From assembly GCA_033764435.1 (NCBI GenBank), contig JANRIX010000046.1, forward strand, positions 62,001-126,000: DNA of 64,000 bases. Direction: 5' to 3'. A program made the translations under genes and the position numbers. The stretch is from JAEUMY01 sp033764435 (GTDB lineage Bacteria > Pseudomonadota > Gammaproteobacteria > Burkholderiales > Usitatibacteraceae). Positions within the stretch are counted from its first letter, which is position 1; every line of letters begins with the position of its first letter. The notes below the pieces were generated by a model. The model saw only the letters and a list, made by a program, of their open reading frames with translations. It ran no database searches and was not told the origin of the DNA. Below are positions 1 through 7,978 of the stretch, piece after piece.

Positions 1-45
1 GACCGCTCACGCGAGCCGATCACTGATGACACTGGAGACCTTCAC

Positions 46-1236
46 ATGAACACGACTCACCACCTTCGCGACACCCCGCGCGTGCGCCTGCGCATCGCCG
101 CTGCTTCGCTCACGGCCACACTGTTCCTCGCGGCCCTGCCGGCTCGCGCCGGATTCGATGAGGGCATGGCGGCCTACCAAAAGCGTGATTACGCCACTGC
201 CATCAAGGAATGGACACCACTCGCTGCGGCGGGCAATGCCGGCGCGCAGGTGAACCTGGGCATCATCTACGAATACGGACTGGGCACGACGCGCAACTTG
301 GCCGAGGCCGCACGGCTGTATCGCCTTGCCGCCGATGCCGGCATCCCCCAGGCGCAGGCGAGCCTCGGCTTGCTGCTCATGAACGGAACCGGCGTGGCGA
401 AGAACGACGTCGAGGCCGCCTCACTGTTGAAGAAGGCTGCCGAGACCGGCCATCCCCAGGCGCAAGCCGGCCTCGCGATCCTGCTGTGGGAAGGCCGCGG
501 CACGGACAAGAATCCGACTCAAGCGCTGGATCTGTTTCGCAAGTCGGCCGAGCGCGGCGATCAGCGCGCCCAGGTCACGCTGGGCAACATTCTCGTGAGG
601 GGAGAGGGTGTGCCCGCCAACGCCGACGAGGGGCTGGGCTGGCTACGCAAGGCGGCGGACGCCGGGCAGCCCGTGGCCGCACTGCTGCTGGCCGATTTCT
701 ACGACGATGGCAAGTTCGTGCCGGAAGATGATCCGCAGGCCAAGCGCTGGTATCGCCTCGGCGCGGAGCTGGGCAACACCCAGGCCATGACCCAGTTGGG
801 GCGCATGCTGAACACGGCTGAAAGCAGCGATGCCGAAGTCGCCGAGGCGCTGAAGCTGTATCAGACCGCTGCGGCAAAGAACTATGCGCCCGCGCAGTTC
901 TATCTCGGCATGATGTATGTGCAAGGCCGCGGCACGGAGAAGAACCCGGCCGAAGCAAAGAAGTGGCTGGAAATGGCGGCCGCGCAGAACATTCCGGAGG
1001 CGAAACACATCCCCGGCGCGCGCTCGCGCGCCGGCAACCCACTCGGCTTCCGGCCCGTCCGGGCATCAGCGCCAATCCGCCCGGCCCGGGTAAACTTCTC
1101 CGCAAATCAAAACAGGGCCGACAGCCAGAAGCGGTCGCGCCCGCACGTTTCATCCCCCTGCCACCGCACCAGGAGAAGAGCATGCAGATCGGCGTCCCCA
1201 AAGAAATCAAGAACCATGAATATCGCGTCGGCCTGA
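46..1236 (+). CDS. SEL1-repeat (TPR-like) exported protein
   Basis: The 396-residue product begins with a basic stretch and a hydrophobic segment (about residues 15-35, ending ALPARA) that looks like a Sec signal peptide. Residues 37-325 are a run of about eight SEL1-like repeats of 36 residues (pattern A-x-x-LG-x-x-Y-x-x-G-x-G, for example GIIYEYGLG and GMMYVQGRG). SEL1 repeats are protein-interaction scaffolds, so a periplasmic scaffold is inferred; no substrate can be named. An ATG preceded by GGAGA supports the start. From about residue 323 the sequence turns into an Arg/Pro/Ser-rich tail with no repeat character, and its last 55 bp overlap the ald start. The true end may be near position 1010-1090, lost by a frameshift. 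Confidence 0.8.
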   Translation: MNTTHHLRDTPRVRLRIAAASLTATLFLAALPARAGFDEGMAAYQKRDYATAIKEWTPLAAAGNAGAQVNLGIIYEYGLGTTRNLAEAARLYRLAADAGIPQAQASLGLLLMNGTGVAKNDVEAASLLKKAAETGHPQAQAGLAILLWEGRGTDKNPTQALDLFRKSAERGDQRAQVTLGNILVRGEGVPANADEGLGWLRKAADAGQPVAALLLADFYDDGKFVPEDDPQAKRWYRLGAELGNTQAMTQLGRMLNTAESSDAEVAEALKLYQTAAAKNYAPAQFYLGMMYVQGRGTEKNPAEAKKWLEMAAAQNIPEAKHIPGARSRAGNPLGFRPVRASAPIRPARVNFSANQNRADSQKRSRPHVSSPCHRTRRRACRSASPKKSRTMNIASA

Positions 1237-2306
1237 CGCCGGGCAGCGTGAAGGAACTGGTGGCGCACGGCCACAAGGTACTGGTCGAGACCGGCGCGGG
1301 GGCTGGCATCGGCATGAGCGATGGGGATTACCAGGCGGCAGGTGCCGCCATCGCCGACAGCGCCACGCGAATATTCGCGGAGGCCGAACTCATCGTGAAG
1401 GTGAAGGAGCCGCAAGCCGGCGAGCGCAAGCAGTTGCGCAAAGGCCAGGTGCTCTTCACGTATCTGCATCTGGCACCCGACCCCGAGCAGACGAAGGACC
1501 TCATCGCCTCGGGCGCCACCTGCATCGCCTACGAAACCGTGACCAGCGCGCGCGGCGGCCTGCCGCTCCTGGCGCCGATGTCGGAAGTCGCTGGCCGCAT
1601 GTCCATTCAGGCCGGCGCGACAGCTTTGCAGAAAGCCAACGGCGGCCGTGGCGTGCTGCTGGGCGGCGTGCCGGGGGTTGAGCCGGGCAAGGTCGTGATT
1701 CTCGGTGGCGGCGTGGTGGGCTCACATGCCGCCGACATGGCGGTGGGCCTGGGTGCCGACGTGACCGTCATCGACCGCTCCATCGACGTCCTGCGCGCGA
1801 TCAACGCCCACTGGGGCGGCCGCGTGAAGACCGTTGTGTCCACGCAGGCAAACATTGAACACCACCTGCTCACGGCCGACCTTGTCGTCGGCGGCGTGCT
1901 CATTCCGGGTGCGGCCGCGCCCAAGCTGGTCAGTGCCGCTCTCATCAAACGCATGCAGCCCGGCAGCGTGGTCGTGGATGTCGCCATCGATCAGGGCGGC
2001 TGCTTCGAGACGTCGCATGCCACCACGCACGCCGATCCGACCTATGTCGTCGATGGCGTGGTGCACTACTGTGTCGCCAACATGCCGGGTGCGGTGCCGC
2101 GCACGTCCACCTTTGCACTCAACAACGTGACCCTGCCCTTCGTGCTGGCGATCGCCGGCAAGGGCTGGCGCCGGGCCCTCATCGAGGACCCTCACCTCCT
2201 GAACGGGCTCAACGTGGACAACGGCCAGCTCACCAACCATGAAGTCGGCGAGGCGCAGGGGCTCTCCAGCATCAGTCCTGCTGAAGCGGTGAAGCGTCCG
2301 CATTGA
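1182..2306 (+). CDS. ald: Alanine dehydrogenase
   Basis: A 374-residue protein of the usual family length. It catalyses NAD-dependent reversible deamination of L-alanine to pyruvate and ammonia in the cytoplasm. The N-terminus carries the family signature GVPKEIKNHEYRVGLTP, then VKVKEPQ with the substrate-binding lysine and YLHLAPD with the catalytic histidine. The Rossmann motif GGGVVGSHAADMAVGLGADV is near residue 175. The ATG at 1182 follows AGGAGAAGAGC, a good ribosome binding site; longer in-frame starts upstream lie inside the preceding gene and add no conserved sequence. It overlaps the next gene by one base (TGATG), suggesting coupling. One copy of the GCGAATATTCGC palindrome lies inside, read as RIFA. 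Confidence 0.95.
   Translation: MQIGVPKEIKNHEYRVGLTPGSVKELVAHGHKVLVETGAGAGIGMSDGDYQAAGAAIADSATRIFAEAELIVKVKEPQAGERKQLRKGQVLFTYLHLAPDPEQTKDLIASGATCIAYETVTSARGGLPLLAPMSEVAGRMSIQAGATALQKANGGRGVLLGGVPGVEPGKVVILGGGVVGSHAADMAVGLGADVTVIDRSIDVLRAINAHWGGRVKTVVSTQANIEHHLLTADLVVGGVLIPGAAAPKLVSAALIKRMQPGSVVVDVAIDQGGCFETSHATTHADPTYVVDGVVHYCVANMPGAVPRTSTFALNNVTLPFVLAIAGKGWRRALIEDPHLLNGLNVDNGQLTNHEVGEAQGLSSISPAEAVKRPH
1367..1378. repeat. 12-bp palindrome, copy 1
   Basis: Perfect GCGAATATTCGC inside ald, read as RIFA; extended by one pair to CGCGAATATTCGCG. Confidence 0.92.
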
Positions 2307-3268
2307 TGGATCCCGTCGTCCTCTTTTTCCTGCTCGGCGCCTTCGCGCGGCTGGCCAAATCGGACCTGCGCCTGCCCGAGGCGCTGTACGAGACGCTGTC
2401 CATTTACCTCCTGCTCGCCATCGGGCTGAAGGGCGGCGTGGAAATCGCCAAGCACTCGCTGGGCGCGGTGGCGCCGCAGGCACTGGCCGTGATCGCGATG
2501 GGTGCGTTGCTGCCTCTCGTGGCATTCCCTGTCCTGCGAATATTCGCAAAGCTCTCCCATGCTGACGCCGGCAACATCGCGGCGCACTACGGCTCGGTAA
2601 GCGTGGTCACGTTTGCCGTCGGCATCGCGTTTCTCACCCGCCAGCAGGTGGCGTACGAAAGCTACTTTCCGCTCTTCGTTGCGTTGCTTGAAGTGCCGGG
2701 CATCGTGGTCGGCATCCTGCTCGCGAAGATGGGGCGCGATGCCATGGCGGCGGACGCAGGTTCGTCGCCCGCGCGCGCGGTGCGCTGGGGTCCGCTGCTG
2801 CATGAAGTCCTGCTGGGCAAGAGTGTGGTGCTGCTGGTGGGCGGACTCATCATCGGCTGGATCGCCGGGCCGCAAGGCATCGATCCGTTCAAGGGTCTCT
2901 TCTTCGATCTCTTCCGGGGCGTGCTGGCGCTCTTCCTACTGGAGATGGGCCTGGTCGCGGCCGGCCGCATCGCCGATCTCAAGTCGCGCTGGCTGTTCAT
3001 GCTGGGCTTCGGCACGCTCATGCCGATCTGCTTTGCGGTCATCGGCATCGTGCTGGGCAAGGCGCTGGGCTTGTCCGTGGGCGGCATGACCTTGCTGGGC
3101 CTGCTCGCCGCCAGCGCGTCGTACATTGCCGCGCCCACCGCGACCCGCATCGCGATTCCCGAAGCCAACCCTGGGCTCAGCATCGGTCTCGCCCTGGGCG
3201 TCACCTTTCCCTTCAACATCACGCTGGGCATGCCGCTCTATCACGCCATCGCGCAGCGATTGAACTGA
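2306..3268 (+). CDS. sbtA: SbtA-type sodium-dependent bicarbonate transporter
   Basis: A 320-residue, very hydrophobic protein with about ten membrane segments and an internal duplication typical of the SbtA (DUF897) family, which in cyanobacteria imports bicarbonate with sodium. Recognisable stretches are the opening DPVVLFFLLGAFARLAKSDL, the HYGSVSVVTFAVG segment after the middle of the first half, and ASYIAAPTATRIAIPEANP near the C-terminus. The adjacent PII-like gene matches the known SbtA-SbtB partnership and strengthens the call. The ATG overlaps the ald stop by one base. The substrate is inferred from the family and has not been shown for a heterotroph. A palindrome copy inside is read as RIFA. 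Confidence 0.88.
   Translation: MDPVVLFFLLGAFARLAKSDLRLPEALYETLSIYLLLAIGLKGGVEIAKHSLGAVAPQALAVIAMGALLPLVAFPVLRIFAKLSHADAGNIAAHYGSVSVVTFAVGIAFLTRQQVAYESYFPLFVALLEVPGIVVGILLAKMGRDAMAADAGSSPARAVRWGPLLHEVLLGKSVVLLVGGLIIGWIAGPQGIDPFKGLFFDLFRGVLALFLLEMGLVAAGRIADLKSRWLFMLGFGTLMPICFAVIGIVLGKALGLSVGGMTLLGLLAASASYIAAPTATRIAIPEANPGLSIGLALGVTFPFNITLGMPLYHAIAQRLN
2536..2547. repeat. 12-bp palindrome, copy 2
   Basis: Perfect copy inside sbtA, read as RIFA between two membrane helices; extended form TGCGAATATTCGCA. Confidence 0.92.
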
Positions 3269-3291
3269 ACATCGAGCCTGAATCCTTCCCC

Positions 3292-3303
3292 GCGAATATT
3301 CGC
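3292..3303. repeat. 12-bp palindrome, copy 3
   Basis: Perfect copy in the sbtA-sbtB spacer, ending 15 bases before the sbtB ATG. Confidence 0.92.
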
Positions 3304-3318
3304 AATACCGACCCCACC

Positions 3319-3621
3319 ATGCAAACCCATCCCAAGAAACTGCTGGTCATCATCGCCGAAGCCGCGCTGGAGAAACTGCTCATCAAGGATGCGAGACGCC
3401 TTGGCGCGCACGGCTACACCGTGGCCGAGGTGCATGGTGGCGGCGCCACCGGGGAACGTGACGCGGACTGGGAAGGCAACCGCTCCATCCGCATGGAGGT
3501 GATCTGCGACGAAGCGGTGGCACAGACCATTGCCGAGCATGTGCTGAACAGCTACTGCAAGAACTACTCGGTGTCGATGTTCCTGGCTGACGTGGAAGTG
3601 CTGCGCCCGGCCAAGTTCTGA
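3319..3621 (+). CDS. sbtB: PII-like regulator SbtB
   Basis: A 100-residue protein with a PII-like ferredoxin fold pattern: KKLLVIIAEAALEKLLIKD at the start, the flexible loop AEVHGGGATGERDADWEGN around residues 37-55, and the final strand VSMFLADVEVLRP. SbtB proteins bind adenine nucleotides including cAMP and control SbtA at the membrane. The position 50 bp after sbtA supports that job. The ATG at 3319 is 15 bases after a GCGAATATTCGC palindrome that occupies the spacer. The stop overlaps the next start by one base (TGATG). It is shorter than classical GlnB/GlnK (112 residues) and lacks the uridylylated tyrosine loop, so it is not glnB. Confidence 0.82.
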   Translation: MQTHPKKLLVIIAEAALEKLLIKDARRLGAHGYTVAEVHGGGATGERDADWEGNRSIRMEVICDEAVAQTIAEHVLNSYCKNYSVSMFLADVEVLRPAKF

Positions 3622-4487
3622 TGAGCGCACTCGCGCTCTTCCTCGTCATCGGCGCAGCACTCTGCCACGCGAGCTGGAACTACCTCCTCAAGAAATCCGG
3701 CGGCGGCATCGGCATCCTGACGCTGTCGGGCGTGCTGGGCCTGTTCTGGGTCGGCCCGTTCGCCATCTGGCAGTGGTATACCCGCGACTTCAGCTTCACC
3801 TGGCCGCAGATCGGCATGGTGATCGGCTCGGGCGTTATCCACACCGCCTACTTCCTGCTGCTGGATCGCGCCTATCGCTCCGGTGGCGATCTTTCCATCG
3901 TCTATCCCCTGGCGCGCGCAACGGGGCCGCTCCTCACCATCCTGCTGGCCGCGCTGCTGCTGGGCGAGCGCATGGGGCCGATTGCGTTGGGCGGCGCGGT
4001 GCTGATCGGCGTGTCCGCGTTCCTGCTCACCGGCAACCCGGCCAAGCTGGCCGACCACGGCGCACGCCGCGCCGCCGGCTTTGCGCTCATGACAGGCGGC
4101 CTCATCGCCGTCTACACCATCTGGGACAAGCAGGCCATGGCCGCATTCCTCATTCCGCCCATCGTCTTCGACTGGGCGGTGAACATCTCGCGCGTGGCCG
4201 TGCTGGTGCCGCTGGCGCATGTGCGCGAGCCCGGCGCCATCACCCGCGCGTGGCATGCACACAAGAAGACGGCGCTCGCCATCGGCTTCCTCTCGCCGCT
4301 CTCCTACATCCTCGTCCTGACCGCCATGGTGTTCACGCCCGTGAGCTACGTGGCCCCGGGCCGCGAGATCTCCATCCTGTTCGCCGCGTTGATGGGCACG
4401 CAGCTGCTCAATGAAGGCGACGGCATGCGTCGCGGCATCGCGGCGGTGGGCATGGTGCTGGGCATCGCCGCACTGGCGTTAGGGTGA
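3621..4487 (+). CDS. DMT/EamA-family membrane transporter
   Basis: A 288-residue protein with about ten hydrophobic helices in two homologous halves, typical of drug/metabolite transporters. The first half contains YPLARATGPLLTILLAALLLGE, the family's paired helix 4-5 pattern, echoed in the second half by YVAPGREISILFAALMGTQLL. Family members export amino acids, nucleobases or other metabolites; the substrate cannot be read here. It overlaps the sbtB stop by one base and so is probably in the same transcript, but a functional link to bicarbonate uptake is only a guess. Confidence 0.85.
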   Translation: MSALALFLVIGAALCHASWNYLLKKSGGGIGILTLSGVLGLFWVGPFAIWQWYTRDFSFTWPQIGMVIGSGVIHTAYFLLLDRAYRSGGDLSIVYPLARATGPLLTILLAALLLGERMGPIALGGAVLIGVSAFLLTGNPAKLADHGARRAAGFALMTGGLIAVYTIWDKQAMAAFLIPPIVFDWAVNISRVAVLVPLAHVREPGAITRAWHAHKKTALAIGFLSPLSYILVLTAMVFTPVSYVAPGREISILFAALMGTQLLNEGDGMRRGIAAVGMVLGIAALALG

Positions 4488-4502
4488 ACGCTTTGCGCCA
4501 CT

Positions 4503-4514
4503 GCGAATATTCGC
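4503..4514. repeat. 12-bp palindrome, copy 4
   Basis: Perfect copy in the spacer before the CDF gene, ending 28 bases before its ATG; flanks T and A extend the palindrome to 14 bp. Confidence 0.92.
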
Positions 4515-4542
4515 AAGCATCCGCCACTCTATAATTCCCGGC

Positions 4543-5604
4543 ATGGCTTCCGCGCACACCCACACGCACCACGATGATCATGCTCACCATGGGCACGACC
4601 ATGGTGGCCACGCGCAGGACAGCATGCATCACTGCCCCACCCGTCACACGCATCAACCGCTGGAGGCGGAGAGCGACCCTCATCATGGTCACGATCACGG
4701 GCACGACCGCGGACACGATGCCGGCCACGATCACGGCCACCACCACGACCATCAGCATGTCTACCGGGCCAAGGACCGCAGCCTGCTGCTGATCTCCTTT
4801 GTCATCACCGTCGCCATGATGGTCGCGGAAGTGGTGACCGGCTGGTTCACCCATTCGCTGGCCCTGATTTCGGACGGCGTGCACATGTTCACCCACGCCT
4901 TCGCGCTTGGGCTCTCGTGGGTCGCCATCCTGCTGGCCGCGCGTCCCGCGTCGCACACGAAGACCTTCGGCTACTACCGCATTGAAGTCGTGGCTGCGTT
5001 CGTCAATGGCATCACCGTCCTGCTCTCGGCCCTGTGGATCGTGGTGGAAGCCGTCGGCCGGCTCATCGCCACCGAGCCGGTGGACATTCAAACGACCCTC
5101 TTTGTCGCCGTGCTGGGCCTGGTGGTGAACCTCATCACCGGCGCCATCCTGCTTCGCGCGGACCAGGGCAACCTCAACATCCGGTCCGCCGTGCTGCACA
5201 TGGCAACGGACGCGCTGTCGTCGGTGGCCATCATCGTCGGCTTGGTCATCATCCACTTCACGAGCTGGCATGTCATCGATCCGCTCATCGCGGTCATGGT
5301 CGCCGGCCTCATCACCAAGTGGTCGTGGTCGCTGCTTTCGGAATCGCTGCATGTGCTGCTGGAAGGCTCACCCATCGACACCGAGCGCATCCGCGCCCAC
5401 GTGAAGGCACGCTACCCGGAAGTGGTGGACCTGCACGACCTGCACGTGTGGCAGATTTCCCAGCGCTTCAACTGCCTCACGGCCCACGTGCGGGTGTCAC
5501 GCGAATATTCGCAACAGGCACAGGCGCTGATCGGCCGCATATCCCACGACCTGAAGCACGAGTTCGGCATCGGTCACACCACGCTGCAACTGGAATGGCA
5601 GTGA
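4543..5604 (+). CDS. Cation diffusion facilitator, His-rich metal exporter
   Basis: A 353-residue CDF exporter of divalent metal from the cytoplasm, probably in exchange for protons. Residues 1-72 are an exceptionally histidine-rich cytoplasmic tail (HTHTHHDDHAHHGHDH, then several HGHD units). Six membrane helices follow, then a C-terminal cytoplasmic metal-binding domain (DLHDLHVWQIS). In helix 5 the metal site is the normal HxxxD (HMATD), but in helix 2 the site reads HMFTH, with His where zinc CDFs usually have Asp. A His here recalls Co/Ni-exporting DmeF-type CDFs, so zinc specificity is uncertain. The start at 4543 is 28 bases after a GCGAATATTCGC palindrome; another copy is in the C-terminal domain (REYSQ). 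Confidence 0.9.
   Translation: MASAHTHTHHDDHAHHGHDHGGHAQDSMHHCPTRHTHQPLEAESDPHHGHDHGHDRGHDAGHDHGHHHDHQHVYRAKDRSLLLISFVITVAMMVAEVVTGWFTHSLALISDGVHMFTHAFALGLSWVAILLAARPASHTKTFGYYRIEVVAAFVNGITVLLSALWIVVEAVGRLIATEPVDIQTTLFVAVLGLVVNLITGAILLRADQGNLNIRSAVLHMATDALSSVAIIVGLVIIHFTSWHVIDPLIAVMVAGLITKWSWSLLSESLHVLLEGSPIDTERIRAHVKARYPEVVDLHDLHVWQISQRFNCLTAHVRVSREYSQQAQALIGRISHDLKHEFGIGHTTLQLEWQ
5501..5512. repeat. 12-bp palindrome, copy 5
   Basis: Perfect copy inside the CDF gene's cytoplasmic domain, read as REYSQ. Confidence 0.92.
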
Positions 5605-6515
5605 GCGCCACTACCGAGCGCGACAGCCGGCTGAAGGCCTATCTCATCCTGGCCGGCGCGGTGCTTATTGTGTCCAGCGCCGCCATCATGATCCGCTACG
5701 CGCAGGCGGAAGGTGTGCCCTCCATCAGCATCGCCGCCTGGCGCCTCACGCTGGCGGCACTGGTGCTCACCCCGCTGGTGCTCGCCACGCAACGCCCCGC
5801 GCTGACCGCCCTCACCGCACGCGAATGGGGTTTCGGCCTCGCCTCCGGTGCCTTCCTCGCACTCCACTTCGCATCATGGATTTCATCGCTGGCCTACACC
5901 TCGGTCGCAAGCAGCGTGGCACTGGTCACCACCAATCCCATCTGGATCGCGCTCGCGTCCTGGCTTTTCCTGAAGGAGCGTCCCAGCGGCTTGCTGGCAC
6001 TCGGCATCGCCAGCGCCATCGGCGGCAGCGCGCTCATCTTCCTCTCCGACAGCCAGCCCGGAGCGGCAACGGGCACGAATCCCATGCTCGGCAACCTGCT
6101 CGCCGTCGTGGGCTCGCTCACCGTGTGCGGCTACCTCCTCATCGGCCGGAAACTGCGCGCCGGCGTGGGACTGCTGCCCTACATCTGGCTGGTGTATTCC
6201 GCCTCGGCGCTGTGCCTCATGGCATTGGCACTCATCAGCGGGCAGAAGCTGTTCGGCTTCTCCGACTTCGCATGGCTGATGCTGGCCGGGCTGGCGCTGG
6301 GTCCGCAGTTGCTGGGACACAGCGCGGTCAACTGGGCACTGAAGCATCTGTCAGCGTCGTTCATCGCCGTCGCGATTCTGGGCGAGCCGCTGGGGTCGGC
6401 GATTCTGGCTTGGCTGTTTCTGGGGGAGAAGTTTGCGGTGTTGCAGCTATGCGGATTTGCGGCGCTGCTGGTGGGGATTTATCTGGCGGCTAAGGCGGAA
6501 AAGCTGAATGGCTGA
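5595..6515 (+). CDS. EamA/DMT-family transporter
   Basis: A 306-residue protein with ten predicted helices and two EamA repeats. Typical blocks are IAAWRLTLAALVLTPLVLA, SVALVTTNPIWIALASWLFL-KE, and near the end FIAVAILGEPLGSAILAWLFL-GE. It is a presumed inner-membrane metabolite exporter of unknown substrate and is only distantly similar to the DMT protein at 3621-4487. The ATG at 5595 overlaps the CDF gene by ten bases; a GTG at 5601 that makes a GTGA overlap is equally possible. Its stop codon coincides with a sharp drop in GC content at the edge of the accessory patch that follows. Confidence 0.87.
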   Translation: MAVSATTERDSRLKAYLILAGAVLIVSSAAIMIRYAQAEGVPSISIAAWRLTLAALVLTPLVLATQRPALTALTAREWGFGLASGAFLALHFASWISSLAYTSVASSVALVTTNPIWIALASWLFLKERPSGLLALGIASAIGGSALIFLSDSQPGAATGTNPMLGNLLAVVGSLTVCGYLLIGRKLRAGVGLLPYIWLVYSASALCLMALALISGQKLFGFSDFAWLMLAGLALGPQLLGHSAVNWALKHLSASFIAVAILGEPLGSAILAWLFLGEKFAVLQLCGFAALLVGIYLAAKAEKLNG

Positions 6516-7329
6516 GCTAGCCAACACAGGCACCTACCGACTCTTCAGATACAGGCGCGTCAACAGCTACTTGTTTCGCTCCTTGATCCGCAAAGAGATC
6601 TACTTTGCCCCTCCAAGTTCGTTGAATGATCCATTTGATTGCCAGGTAAATGTTTCGCAAGCATTTGAAATTGCAGCGAACCTGGTTCAAGGGCAAGCAA
6701 AGGAAAACCTTCAGAAGGTGATCTCCATTCCCGGCTTCTTGGCGCATGTTCAGGCACAAGTCGCCTCTATCGGCGTTGCATCTTTCTCATTAGAAATCGA
6801 TAACCCGACTCTCTGGTCAACATACGCTGACGAACACAGAGGAGTTTGTCTGCTCTACGAGTTTCCAGAAAGGTTCTTCATCGAACGTGCAGACACTCTA
6901 CTTGGCACAGACACCGTGAAATACAAAAGCTCGGCAATTTCACATTGGCTTGCGGAAACTGCTCCGAGCATTCAAACGATGCAAACCCAAGAGTTCGTTA
7001 TGGAGCTATCAAAGATACTGATGACTGCAAAGGATCCTTCTTGGAAGACTGAAGGCGAGTACCGAATCCTTTCAGCGTCCGCTGGTCCACATGAGATAGG
7101 CAAGCCATTTCTAAAGCAAGTCTGCTTTGGGCTTCGCACTAGCCTGAGAGACAGGTGTCGAATTGGCGAAATTCTATTGACCAGCGGATACGAAGTCTCA
7201 CTCTGCGAGATGGAACGATGCAAAGAGAGTGACTTTGGCATACGCGCAAGGCCATACGAGGTTGCTCGGCATAACCTTATTGATCGCTTGTTCTGCCTGA
7301 AGCAAAGAATTTCAGCTTCTTTCGGCTAG
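6508..7329 (+). CDS. DUF2971-family protein in a low-GC patch
   Basis: A 273-residue protein with the DUF2971 layout: LFRYRRVNSYLFRSLI, then IYFAPPSSLNDPFDCQ near residue 35, a central WSTYADEHRGVCLLYEF (about residues 100-120), and WKTEGEYRIL near residue 185. The family is widespread but sporadic, of unknown biochemistry, and sometimes found in accessory regions. GC here is visibly lower (about 47%) than in neighbours, with AT-rich third codon positions, which suggests horizontal acquisition. The start overlaps the EamA gene by eight bases, so the insertion point is exactly that gene's 3' end. No function can be assigned. Confidence 0.7.
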   Translation: MAELANTGTYRLFRYRRVNSYLFRSLIRKEIYFAPPSSLNDPFDCQVNVSQAFEIAANLVQGQAKENLQKVISIPGFLAHVQAQVASIGVASFSLEIDNPTLWSTYADEHRGVCLLYEFPERFFIERADTLLGTDTVKYKSSAISHWLAETAPSIQTMQTQEFVMELSKILMTAKDPSWKTEGEYRILSASAGPHEIGKPFLKQVCFGLRTSLRDRCRIGEILLTSGYEVSLCEMERCKESDFGIRARPYEVARHNLIDRLFCLKQRISASFG

Positions 7330-7382
7330 CACCGCCGTAAATCAGGTCATCTTTAACGCGGACTTTCCTGGGTCAGCCTCGC

Positions 7383-7898
7383 TCAGTAATTGCCCAGATC
7401 AATCTCGTTGGCCTGCTTGCGCTGTCGTTCAAGTACCTCTTCCAACTGGCGACGCTTGTGATCGTCCTCCAGGATGTCATAGCAGTTTCCAAGCATCTCA
7501 AGCCAAGGACCAGCTTTCAGTGACTTCAGCGCGAAGGGATGCATGCTGAACTGAATCCGGTGGCTGTAGCGATCAAAGCTCTTTGTGGCACCGATCCGAA
7601 GTACTAATTCGCCATCGAAGTAGATCATTCCATCAGCATCTTGTTCATCGAAATCTGGATCCGGAACAACCGATGCCTTGAACTGTGTGGTCACAACAAC
7701 GATTTCATGCCTGTGAAACTTAAGCACAACTCCACGAGTTGAGGCCTCAAGATAATCGCGAACGGCGCTGCGCTCAAACGTGATGTCTTTGTTTGATTCA
7801 AAACGATAGCCCTCATTTAGAAGACACGCCGCAATCTGCCCTATCTTGTGACGCTTGAGTAGCTCGATAGCCTTTTCAATCCTCTCTTGATCACTCAT
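7383..7898 (-). CDS. Hypothetical protein, accessory patch
   Basis: A 171-residue soluble protein that I do not recognise. It has a helical N-terminus (SDQERIEKAIELLKRHK), a central beta-rich stretch with KFHRHEIVVVTTQFKASV, an acidic segment DPDFDEQDADG, and a charged C-terminal coil (KRRQLEEVLERQRKQANE). It lacks a signal peptide or membrane helices. ATG at 7898 is preferred over an upstream start at 7940 because GGGGG lies just before it. Base composition is intermediate-low like the convergent DUF2971 gene, and the two may have arrived together. The 53 bases between them show nothing recognisable. Confidence 0.55.
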   Translation of the reverse strand: MSDQERIEKAIELLKRHKIGQIAACLLNEGYRFESNKDITFERSAVRDYLEASTRGVVLKFHRHEIVVVTTQFKASVVPDPDFDEQDADGMIYFDGELVLRIGATKSFDRYSHRIQFSMHPFALKSLKAGPWLEMLGNCYDILEDDHKRRQLEEVLERQRKQANEIDLGNY

Positions 7899-7959
7899 GC
7901 GGCCCCCATTTAAGTAATGCCTCTGCACGCAAAGCAGCAATATCCCTTACTGCTTGTTT

Positions 7960-7971
7960 GCGAATATTCGC
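7960..7971. repeat. 12-bp palindrome, copy 6
   Basis: Perfect copy in the spacer after the GHL10 stop, at the right edge of the low-GC patch; 14-bp form with T/A flanks. Confidence 0.92.
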
Positions 7972-7978
7972 ACACCTC

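Noticed and set aside
963..1181. An N-terminal extension of alanine dehydrogenase starting at 963
   Set aside because: The extra 73 residues lie inside the SEL1 gene, lack conservation, and a good ribosome site precedes the ATG at 1182.
1107..1469. Long antisense reading frames within ald, bamA, smc and other genes
   Set aside because: High-GC genes produce long antisense frames; these lack conserved motifs, start signals and independent support.
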